Under the pieces are notes generated by a model. That model searched no databases. It worked only from the letters and a program-made list of their open reading frames with translations, and was not told the origin of the DNA. 64,000 bases of DNA. Origin: Pleodorina starrii. Taxonomy: Eukaryota; Chlorophyta; Chlorophyceae; Chlamydomonadales; Volvocaceae. Made by a program: the position numbers and the translations under genes. This document shows, piece after piece, positions 49,401 to 61,400 of the stretch. The stretch spans positions 1,550,001 to 1,614,000 of the forward strand of contig BRXU01000008.1 in assembly GCA_030267565.1 (NCBI GenBank), written 5' to 3'. Positions within the stretch are counted from its first letter, which is position 1. Each line of letters begins with the position of its first letter.

Positions 49401-52400
49401 GGCACGGCACGGCTCCTCACCTCGGTCGTGTGTGCGGCCTGTGCCTTTTCTTCTCTGTCCGCCTGTTTGCGCCTCTCTGCCAAGGCGGCCAAGGCGGCGG
49501 TCCCCGGTCCCCGGCCCGCAACGCTCGCCCTCACTCCCAGGTCGTTCCCCGTGGCCCCCCTCAGCACACCCTGCCCTTAGCGCCCGCACTTGATAACATC
49601 GGTCAACTGAACTTGTATTAATCCCTGTATTATCCCGTTTTATTCATCCCTTCATTAATGCCCTCATTTTGTACTTTTTATTTTTTTATTGTTATTATTT
49701 CTTGTTCTTTTTTTCCCACCTGTCGCTGTGCGGGTTTTGGAACACCGCCATTTGCTGCGCCGCGCCGCCGTCGCAAGCGGCCATCTGGAGAATGCCGACA
49801 TCCGGGCCACCGCCAGGGACGACCGTGAGGCAGCGGCCGAGGTAGTCCCGCACCGCGTACGTGTACAGCGGCCCGCCGCCGTCAGACCCTGTCGTACAGT
49901 ACGGCATGTACAACACTCGTTGCACAGTAACGACACGACTGCCAAAAACGGGTCGGGTTGCAGGAGCGTCCGGTTCGGTCCGGCCTCTTTTTAGTTTAGC
50001 ATACCGGTAGTGATGATATGCCATGTAACTCTGCCAGCGAGCGGTTCGCAGGAACGATTGGGAGCCCGCAGCTCTCCCGCTCTCCCGCTCACCCGCCCAC
50101 CCACCCACCTGGGTGCCTGTGACAACTCTACCGCACCATCGCACCCACTCCACCACCCACTCCACCACCCACTCCACCACTCACTCCACCACCCACTCCA
50201 CCACCACCCACTCCACCACCACCCACTCCACCACCCACATACCTGCAGTCTCGACGAAGGTGAGGACGGCGGACGGCTGGTCGCAGCGAGCGTACTGCAC
50301 GGCAGGCGCGTCGCGGCCCTCCAGGCCCGACACCACGCAGCCGCCCCCCGGCAGCCGCACGCGGAAGGACAACGCCGGGCCCTGACGCGCTGCCGATGCG
50401 GCGAAGGACTGCGAGGGCCGGCGGGACAGGCGAGGCGAGGCGGGAAAAAAGGCAAGCGAGAGGCAGCAGGCGGGCGGGTGGGTTGATGGGCGGGTACTGG
50501 GCGGGCGGGCGGGCGGGCGGGCGGGCGGGAGGGAGGGAAAGCGCACGGTCGACGAACGAACGAACCAACGAACGAGCTTGCAACGGTAAGGCTCTGGAGG
50601 TGGGGCGGACGTCAGGGAAAAGGGTGACGGGGGTGACAGCGACGAAGAGAGAGACAGCGACGCAGCGAAGAGACAGCGACGCAGCGATGGTGGGGGGTGA
50701 GGAGGACTGCAGGAGACGGGTGACGAAGGACCGAATAGGCAAAGCAGCAGCAGCTGACTGGCTAGCTGGTTGACATCCTGACAGACGAAGGCAGCCCAGG
50801 CGACCCAGGCGAAAGTAACCGAAAAGGGAGGAAGGGAAAGCCAGGAACAGTGGCAGGCCGTCAGGTGCAAACGGCAAGGGTGCGGGGCCACGGGCTCGTG
50901 TGCCCTGACGCTTCCGCCCCCCGGGGCTTCGGTCCCATCTGGGTTACCCCCCGGGGCAGCGGGGCTCCGCCCCCCACACACACCCCACACACACCCCACA
51001 CACACGAACCTGCAGGCGCTGCGGACGCATAAAGGCGGGGTTGAGGGGGCTCCGCAGCAGCCCCCGGAAGTAACCCGCCACCGCCAGCGCCCAGTACTGC
51101 GGCCGCGCGGCGTCGGGCGAGGAGTCCCCCAGCTGGGTATGTCGGATGTTGGATCCGTGCACCACGAGCGTGATGCGGTCGCCCGGGGCTAGGCCGCTCA
51201 GCTCCAGTCGCTCAACGTTGTTCACTGAGTCTGCGGCACCGGCAGGGAGGGAAGGAAAAGGTGGGAGAGAAAAGGTGGGAGGGGAAGAGGTGGCGGGGAA
51301 AAGGTGGCAGGGGGGGAAAAGGTGGGAGGGAAGAGGGGGCAGGGAAAAGGTGGCAGGGAGGGAAAAGGTGGGAGGGAGAAGGTGGGAGGGAGAAGGTGGC
51401 AGGGAAAAGGTGGCAGGGAAAAGGTGGGAAGGAAGAGGGGGCAGGGAAAAGGTGGCAGGGAAAAGGCGGCAGGGAGGGACAAGGTGGGGGGAAAAGGTGG
51501 CAGGAAGGGAAAAGGCGGCAGCAGGCCCCCTCCCCCGGCCCGCATGTGATGGGCATATTTCGGAGGTACAGGTTGGGTGTGTCATTTTGGGGCGGAAGTG
51601 ACCGCCTTCCTCTCTTCTTCCCTCTTCCTCTTCTTCCCTCTCCCTCTTCCTGCCTCTTTCCATTCCTGTCCTGTGAAGTGAGAAACAAACCAGTTCCCGT
51701 GCGACGACGGCGGGCCTCGAACCCTCGATCCCGGGATCATAACTCCAGTGTGAGCGCCGCAGCGGCGGCGCTGAGGACCTTTGCTGCCCCCACCCACCCG
51801 CCCGCCCAAGCTCACGGCCCCTGCGGCCGGCCGCTGCTCCCCCAGTGGCCGGCCCTCCTACGGTCCGCCTCACCCGGCCTGTTCTGGCGCCAAGTGGGGT
51901 CGCCGTTGATCATGTAGAAGAGGTCGAGATCGTTGACCAGGAGCTGGACGGCCGCTGGGTCGCCTGGGTAGTCGTGCCACACAAGCGCCGCCGTGACGCT
52001 CCTACGTGTGCGTGTATGTGTGTGCGTGTGTGTTTAGCAGCGGGCGTGGGGGGGAGGGAGGGGCATTAGGCGGGGGGGGGCGAGGGTTACAAGGCCAGTG
52101 CGGCAGGGGCGAGGGGTAGGAACGACGAACCGCAGGGGTGGACCTGTGGCGAGCTTGGCTAACGGACGGCCCAGCAAAACGTGCCACGTAGGGTTGCAGC
52201 TCTAATAGAGTATTAGATCTAATTAAAATATAATTATATTAGGATTTGGTACGGTACCAGACATTCGAGTGTGGTGGTGGTGGTGGTGGGGGGGAATAAG
52301 AGAGCAGATATCGCAGGAGGGCGTTTCCAGGGCTTCAGGGTGTTGGTACGGTATGGGTCCAGATGAGACGCAATGAGAAGAGGGGGGAACCCTAACACGT

Positions 52401-55400
52401 TCGCAACTTCGCATACGCCCATATCCGTATACTTGTACATAAGTGCATCCGTACAAATGTGCATTCGTACCCGCCGCCAGTCGCCCGGAGTCCCGTAAGC
52501 AGGAACGTCTGGCTGGTGGTTATGGTGCCCCAGTCGACGACCTGGAAGCGGATGACGGCCGGAGTCGAGCCGGGCAGCGGCAGCGTGCGGCTGAGGTCCA
52601 ATCGGCCCCAGCCCTGTGAAGGGGAACAAGGAAGACATACACCCGCAGCGGAGGGAAGGGGAGGTGAGGAGAGGTAAGGACAAACGGGCCCCGGCGCACA
52701 GGGACCGACAGGGAGAAAAAGAAAGGGAGGCAGGGAGCCCTGACTGAGGGAGGGAGGCCCCTCCCGCGGGCACACTGGGAGTACCACCTTCGCACCCTCC
52801 CCCCACCCCCTCTCCCCCTTGCGGCCCACCCAACCACCCACCCACCTGGTGACCGTTGGGCGGCGGCCCCATGGGCTGATAGGTCGCCTTGGCCATGCCG
52901 CCCTGCAGCCAACGCACGCAGCAGATGCGTTCCGCGGTCCCTCCATAAGGCCACGCACGCACGCACGCACGCACACACGGTATACGCGGGAATGGGCAGG
53001 GCAGATCCCCAACACCGCCCCCCAAGAAGCCTCGGTCACTTTCGCTGCGGGTCTTCTTTCTTGCCCCCGCCCGTCCTCCCCTATTTGAGACGCCAGGTCA
53101 TCGCCCTCCTTACCTCCAGCGAGCGAGCTCCCACTATGGCGGTCGCCTGTGTAAGGTCGGGTGGTGCCGGGTTGGGTCAAGTAAGGTTGAGTCGGGTGGG
53201 GCCGGGTGGGGTGGTGTCGGGTGGGGTAAAGGCACAGCAGGGGGGTGTTGGGGTGGATCGCAAACGTGGATGTCGCGAACGCTAACAGAGGCCGGCAGTT
53301 TGCATTCCTGATGACTGGGTTGTGCGACGAGTGTATGTCGTACAAACCAACCTTGAGCAGCATGCCCGATGGGTTGAACCGCACGGAGCCGGGGGCGGTC
53401 GGCCAGCCCTGGGGGTAGTACCCATCCCTGGGATGGAGGGGGAGAGGCAGGGAGGACACGCACGCAGTGAAGAGGCACAAAGAAAAGGCGTCTCCCGAGC
53501 GCGTATCTCTCTCGCACCCAAACAAGACCGGAAGGCGTCGTGGAATCGGTTCTGGGCCCCGAACCGATCCCGCCCGGCTCACGGTTCACACCGATCCCGC
53601 CCTGGGCTCGCGCACTCCGTCCACCCCACCCCACCGGGTCCGTTCGCTAACGCCGTCTTCGTCTCCGCTGCGGTGTCATTTTTTACACCCCACCATCCGT
53701 TCGCTAACGCCGTCTCCTTCTCCGCTGCGGTTTTTCTTTTTACCCACCCTACCGGTGAGGCACCCACATGGACCCCACCGGGGGGGGCCCCACGTCACCC
53801 AATGATGCCAGGATGAGCTCGGGAAGCTTCAGGTACAGAGAGAGAGGGAGAGAGAGAGGGAGATGCATAGGGCGGAGGGAACCAGGTGCGTGCGTGGAAA
53901 ACGTCGTACAGCGGCCACACTCACGTGAAGTACTGCCGTACAAGCGCCAGGTGCCCCGCGACCTGGTTGCGGAGGGGTGGGGGTGGAGGGTGAGAGGGGA
54001 CGCGGGTAGGGGCAGGGCGGCGGCCAAATCGCCTCCCTTTTATGCACACACATTGTGCATTGGAGCATCCAGGAGCGTGTGAGCTGAGTCCTGCGAGGCG
54101 TCAACTTGACGTGGCCTGTAGAGACCCTGAAACAAACACCCCTAGGCTCCTACCTCTCACCCCCATCCCCCAAAACAAAACCCTAAAGCCCAAGCCCAAG
54201 CCCGCCCTGGGTGTGCGTTTCGGCGCCCCTGCAGCGCCGCCGCTCCGTTTAGCTCTGACCCCGCAGCCGCCACTCGGTTTGCTCGCCACCATGCATCCAT
54301 CCCTCCCTCCATCCATCCATTGTATACTTTACTGCGCTCGTGCAAAACGCACGGGGGAACCTTGCTTTGTATCCGTACCGTGCAGGAGGACCGTGCAGGA
54401 GGACCGTGCAGGAGGACCGTGCAGGAGGACCGTGTCCCATTTGCCTATCGCTATTATGATTGGTTGCCCCCTTTTGTACCGCGATTGGACCCACCATCGG
54501 AGTGGCTTGCGAGGTTCCTTGTGCGATGGCCGACTGGGTAGTGCACACTGCAGTCAAACACGGCGGGCGGGCGGGCGGCCGTCCGGTGGGTGAGTGGGTG
54601 GGTGGGTGAGCAGGTTTGGGTGGGGTGGGGTGGGGTGGGGCGCGCGCGCAGCGCGCAAATCATCTGATGTACGATAGCTGTACGGCAAGAAGCAAAGCCT
54701 CCAGCGACGCACACACGGCGCAGGACTGCTGCCAATCCCTCACAAACACACGCACTCGACCTGCACTCGACTCGTTCTTTGTAAAGCCTCGACTCGGTTC
54801 TTCTACAGCGAGGAACGGAATGCGGTCCCATCCCTGTACCCTGTACATACACCTCCAAACTGGGTGGGTGGGTGGGTGGGTGAGCAGGTTTGGTTTGTAC
54901 ATACACCCCCCAACTGCAGTCAGCATGTGTGGAGCTTCCAGCCTTCCCCACACACGGCAGAGCCGCGCCGCCCCAAGCGGCCTCCGCAGGTCGCTGCTGC
55001 CCGCTCCGCTCTAAGGGCCTCCCAGCGGCGAAAAACCCTAAAACCCTAAAACCCTTAAACCCTCACCCTGAACCCACCCGGCAGACTGGCGTTTGGCGAG
55101 GAGGCGGACCGCACCGTCTGTCCGGGCGCCACCAGGTCGGGCTTGATGCGGCCGTCCGCGGTGGGGCCGTAGCTGGAGAACTCCGCAAGGCCCTCGGTGC
55201 CCGCGTAGGCCTGGTGATGCGTGCGTTCACGTGTGTTTGTGATGGGGGCGGGGTATAAAGAGGAAAACGCAGCGGAGAAGGAGACGGCGGGGCGGGGGGG
55301 GAGCCGATTGGCAGGCGTGTGGTGTGTGTGTGTGTGTGTTTTGGGGTGTTGGCGTGTGCGTATGTGTGTATGGGATACGCATGAGTGTGTGTGGGGTGTG

Positions 55401-58400
55401 TGTGGCTAGCGCCGTGGGTGTTGGTGCGGGGAAAGGAAAGGGCGCGTGCAAACGTGTGTGTGTGTATGTGCGTGCTTGGGAGAGGGGGGACGCAGGAGCC
55501 GCGGGCAAGCGGGAGAAGCCAGAGAGACGTGGCCATGGTGGTGTGAGCTGGGTAACCTGACAGCGTGACTGCCATGACCCGACTGCCATGACCCGACTGC
55601 CATGATGGACGGGAAAGTGGAGATGCACGAAAGCGTGCGGTTTTCGGCCGCTTCCGATTCCTTGGCAGCACTTGTCCCGCGGTTCCAAGACCCCCCAAGA
55701 ATCTCCCACAAGCCCCCAAAGAGCCCCCCAAAGAGCCCCCCAAAAGACCCTCACCCAAAGGACCGCTCACCCGCATGTTGGAGATGCCCCAGCCGGAGTT
55801 GCTGGTGTCCAGCAGGACACCCAGCAGCCATGACCCCTGAGCCTGTGGGGGCGATACGCACCACAGCCAACACGCGACACGCCGCGATAGGGTGGGGGAG
55901 GGAGGGAGCCGGGTAAGAGGGGGCTGGAGAGCAGGCGGAGAAAGGAGAAGGAAAATGAAGGAAACAATGTGCGCTGCCCCGGCGGAGCCCCCGGCGCCCT
56001 GAGAGCAGAGAGAGGGCCGCCCCGCGAAGAGCTACCCCCTGCATGTACAACTCTGCCGTACAACGTACTACACGGGAGGCCAGCCCGCCCGCGCAGCGCA
56101 CACCACAAAACCAACGACAACAACAACAACAACAACAACAACACCTCGATCTGGATCTGGATCTTCCAGCCCTTCGGCTTTGCAGCCTGATGGAAAGCCG
56201 GCTCGATCGCAGGCGAGCGCACACACGCACACCCGCACACTGACACGCACACCCGCACACATACACACGCACACACACACACACATGACGCAGCCAGCCA
56301 GCTCTGCGTCGAGCAGGAGGGGGTAGCGGCCCCTCACGCCCTTCTCCCACCGCAAGGGGGAGAGTGCTTAGGCGGTCTTTCCGTCGGGGCTGGGTTAGCA
56401 GCCCCTGGCCAGCGTCAGGGCCCGGTCAGATACTGTAACGACACACACACACACACACACACACACTGACACACACACACACTGACACACACACATACAC
56501 ACGCACACGCACACCCGCACACTGACACACTGACACATGCACACACTGACACACACACACGCACACACTGACACACACACACACACACACTGACACGCAC
56601 ACCCGCACACTGACACGCACACCCGCACACTGACACGCACACCCGCACACATACACACACTGACACACGCACACACTGACACATACACACGCACACCCAC
56701 ACACGCGCACGCACACACTGACACACGCACCTGAGTGACGAGATAGACCGGCAGGCCGTCGGTGCTCCCGAGCACAGGCATCGACATCTGGCCCAGGTAC
56801 TCTCCGGGGACGGGATTGATCAGCACCACCGCCAGCACGCCGCCCTCCCGGGCCGAGCTCAGGAACGCCGCCAGGCCCTCGCCGCACAGCGGGTTCGGCG
56901 GCGCGGCGACGACGACGGCTCCGCGGAAGGTCGGGCTGCCGTCCGTGGACAGCCTGCCGCAGCCGTCCAGCGGGGTGGCCGCCACGACTGGCAGCTTGAA
57001 CTGCTTGACCACGTGGGGGAATTGGGGGGCATTGGGGGCATGGGGGGGCATGGGGGGCATGGGGCATTGGGGGCATTGGGGGAAATGGGGCAATGGGGCA
57101 GTGGGACATTGGGGGCATTGGGGGCAATGGGGCATTGGGGGCATTGGGGGCATTGGGGGCATTGGGGCAATGGGGGGCATTGGGGGGCAATGGGGCAATG
57201 GGGGGCATTGGGGGGCATTCGGGGGCATTGGGGTGCATTCGGGGGCATTGGGGGCATTGGGGGCATTGGGGCAATGGGGGGCATTGGGGGGCATTGGGGG
57301 CATTGGGGGCATTGGGGGCATTGGGGCATTGGGGGCAATGGGGGCAATGGGGGCATTGGGGGCATTGGGGGCATTGGGGGCATTGGGGGGCATTGGGGGC
57401 ATTGGGGGCATTGGGGGGCATTGGGGGGCAGTGGGGGGCATTGGGGGCATTGGGGGGCATTCGGGGGCATTGGGGGGCATTGGGGGGCATTGGGGGGCAA
57501 TGGGGGGCATTGGGGGGGATTGGGGGCATTGGGGCAATGGGGGGCATTGGGGGCATTGGGGCAATGGTGCATTGGGGGCAATGGGGGGCATTGGGGGCAT
57601 TGGGGCAATGGGGGGCATTGGGGGGCAATGGGGACTAGATGAGCCGCAGCAAAGCGCGGGGGCAGTACAGACTATAGGCGCCGCAGTGAAGCATTGGAGC
57701 AGCAACGGGGCTGGGGGCCGGGGGGGTTAACATGATTGGTTGTGCTAGTAGACGATTGGATGTTGCGGGGCGAATGATTATATCGGAGGCGGGGGAGGGA
57801 GGTCGGGGGTCGGATGCGCGACGGGCGTGCGGTCTACAGACAGGTCATCTGATTCAGCATATACCATATCATCACAGCTGCCCCGGAGGAGGAGGAGGAG
57901 GAGGGGAGCGAGGAGGAGGGGAACGAGGAGGGGGAGGAGGAGCAGGAGGAGGGGAAGGAGGAGGGGAAGGGGGAGGAGGGGCAGGAGGGGGAGGGGGAGC
58001 AGGAGGAGGGGGAGGGGTGGGAGGAGGAGGAGCAGCAGCTGCACTCACCGGCTTGCTGAGGAAACTGAGCCAGTCCATTGTGCCGGGCAGGCTGCTGGCC
58101 CACACCTGCAGCAGCAGCAGCAGCAGCAGCAGCAGTGCCAGCGGCGGCGGCGGCGGCAGGCCTGGAGCACATACGGTAAGCGCAAGGCTCGAACACAAGC
58201 CCCTCGGTAGACGCAGTTTCATTCACGACGGGATCGACCCATCCACGGCGCTATCGCTGGTGCCATCGCTGATGCCATCGCTGGGGGCCGCCATTCCCCA
58301 GGGCTCCGAAACACCCCTATGGCCTATGCATGCCTGCTCAAGTGCCCCGCCCCCGCACCGCACCGCCCGCAGCGGACGGCGGCTGCTGCTGTCCGACCCG

Positions 58401-61400
58401 GCACCGGCCCAGCCAAGGCCGGTGCCTGCGGGGTTTAGGGTTCTGGCTATGAAGGAACGAACCGCAGCGAACCGCTGCTGGGAGGTGTGGGGTTGTCCAC
58501 GGACGGGCCGGAGCCCGTGAACGGTAATTAAGCTTGTAGTAGCGGTGAAGCCACCTACCGGTGGTGGTGCCGGTGGTGGTGGAGGGAAGCCAAGCATGGG
58601 AACAGGAGCAGCGGCAACAGCAGCAGCAGCGGTTGCAGCGGTGGAGGTGCTTGCGTCACGACACTCATCAGCAGACGTCAATAAGTGAGCCCTCCCCGCC
58701 CCTTCCCTCGCCTCCCAGCTCTCTTCCCCTCGCGCCCCTCGCGCCCCTCGTGTCCCTCGCGTCCCGTGTGTCTCTCACCGCTGCGCTCCGGAGGTTCTGG
58801 TTTCGGTCCGTGTACTGCAGCACCGGCACCACATCCGTGTTGGTCTCCCGGAAGCTCGGGTGGTTCACCGACGCGCCGACCGCGATCACGTTCTGAGGAC
58901 GCAGGAGGGGCGAGACGCGAGAGGCGGACCAAGCAGGCCGCGCGGGGGCAAGGCAGACAGGCAGGCAGGCAGGCAGCAAGCCTGGGTAAGCCTCGGTGAT
59001 CCTCTCGCGCCGTGTCCGCAAGGTTTGTTTGAGCTTGCGATAATCCATGACATTACACCGTGCAAGCAAGGCTGAGATCGTTCATTCAGGATTCCAGGTT
59101 GCGAGATGCAGCATGCAAGCAGGGTCTTCAGCCGTCCGCCTGCTGGGAAGGCGTGAGTGCGGGGGAGGATTGGGGCAGCCCGCAGGCGCAGGAAGAAGGG
59201 TTGGCACTTGGCAGAGGTCACGACTCACGAGCGCGGTCGCTTGGGGAAAGGAACAGCAGCCGCCGTGACAAAGCCATTGACGGGGACAGGCCACGCGGCC
59301 ACCCTCAGGCCCCTCTCACACCAGATAGCATCCACTTCAAGGAACTTTCCATCCCGCACCGCGCTACATTTCCAACGGGGCTCTCTCACTGATCCAGCCC
59401 GCCCCCTAAGAGCCCAACCTTTAGGGCCCCCGCCCAAGCGCCCCCGAGCCCACCCGAGGCCGACTCACCTTGGCCGTGGAGGGCGCCTGCACGTTTTGCA
59501 TCCCGAAATTGCGGCCTGGGTTGGGTTTCGGAGCAGAGGACAGCAGTGGAGGGTGAGGACAAACTGGGCCGCGGAGCTCCGTGCGGGGAAGGGCGGGCAC
59601 GACAGCAGCCAAGAGCAATCCATCGTCGCCAAAGCCACTTAACCAGCCAGCCAGCCAGTCAGCTGGCCAGCTGGCCAGCAAAGGGGGAGGACGCAGCTGG
59701 CGGGCGGCAGAGCGCGAGAGGGCTGGCAGCACACGCACGGACCGACGCACGCGTCCACGTGCGTGTCTGGGGTGCACGCGCGTGCACTCCACTCAGCGAC
59801 TCCCGGCGACTCGCAGCACCCAGCGCGTCATCGGACATGAATTGAGAGTTGTTCCCAGGTGCCCTGACCCGCCCCGCCCCGCCCCGCCCCGCCCTGGCAA
59901 GTACGGCATTGGACACGTGCCACATCGGACTGGGCCGCCTGTGAACAGCATTACGTAATTTACGGAATTTGAGATTTCCGGCATGAGGGTTGGCTAGGTG
60001 CGTCGGCACGTACGGTAACCAAGACGTGCCGTACCGTTGTTGCCGACCGCAATACAGGAGATGAAGTCCGGGTGCCGCCACGCGAAGCTGTCGTACTGCT
60101 GCGACGCGGCGGTGTATGCGGCGGCGCTGGCCGACGCGTAGCCCCAGCTGTCGGACGAGATGCGCGCGCCCACCGCATAATGGTACTGCAACAGTACGGC
60201 ATCGTAAAACACACACACACACACACGGCATTGGGGGAAGGCAGAACAACACCGCGCCGTCGGGTGTCCAGCGGGTACCATGCTCAACCCTCTGCCCAAG
60301 GCAGGCCGAGAGTTCGGGAGTTCGGCCGATCCGGAAGACGCAAACCCGAATCCTGACACATTGACAGCGACGGGATCACAGGAATGGGAGCGGCGGGGGC
60401 GCACCACTCACCGGCAGGTGTCGCTGGTCGAATGGCGCCGGCTCCGTCATGGCGCCCGGCCGGCTCTGTGCCACCATGTCAATGAAGCTCAGCCGCGCGA
60501 GCGGCGCCGCCCCCGTCGCCACACTCTCCGCGAAGCCGGCTGGCAGCCAATCGTCCTGCATGGATCCCGCAATGCTGCCTGACACATGGGTACCGTGCGA
60601 CTGGAAGTAGTCGCCAAAGTAGTCGGACACGTCTGCGGGATGGGCACAGGCACGCGCGCGCGTGTGTTTTGTGTGTCTGTGTATTGTGTGTGTTGTGTGT
60701 GTTGTGTGTGTTTTTGTGTGTTGTGTGTGTGTTTTGTGTGTGCTGTGTGTATGTGTGTGTGGGGGGGGGAAGGGCCGATGGCGGGGGGAGGCGGCGGGCT
60801 AGCCTTACGGAGCGTGGGCGTGAGAGGATAGGGACGGTGTGTGGATCGAGAATCCAGGAAAAGGGAACCTCGAGGGCGTGAGGCGGGGGCAAGCCGATTG
60901 GGCAGCGTAGTTGGAGGAGGAGGTTGAGCACGCCGGGCTGTCAGGTAGCGGCGGCGGCGATGGCCTGCAGCGACCGAGTATGACCGAGGGATTAAGAAGA
61001 ACGGCCCGGGGCGAGGGGAACGCAACGCAGTTACCTGGAATATTACCTGAGGATTACCTGTTGTCTCCAGCAGAAATAAAGCGAGCGCGTGGCCGCGTCG
61101 CCGCCGACCAACCCCAGACGGACTGGCGCACGACAGCACGAGGCCAGCAACGAGGGATTGTGCAGAGTACCGTACGGTGAGTTGGTAACGGCCGGCGCCG
61201 TTCTGAAGGACGCCACAGGTTTTTGTGCTGTGCTGCGCTTTTTGTTACGACTCGCCGTGTCGTGCCCCGTGTCGTGTCCCGGTTGCAACTCCGTCCCAAG
61301 CTCCCAGCTCCCAGCCCAGTGCCGTGTTCCGGCCCTCACCCCGCAAGCGGGGCCCACAACGTGGGGCGCTGCGCATCTGGCACGGCGCGTCTGGCTGTGG

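Noticed and set aside
54795..54860. A QGTGMGP string on the minus strand, first suspected as a decayed catalytic-Ser motif
   Set aside because: Wrong phase for the flanking exons. The true motif QGTSQATPM was found at 54495-54547 with matching phases.
56762..57730. Gly/Ile- and Pro/Asn-rich ORFs over the GGGGGCATT array
   Set aside because: Repeat translation; the array is intronic between exons whose phases match without it.
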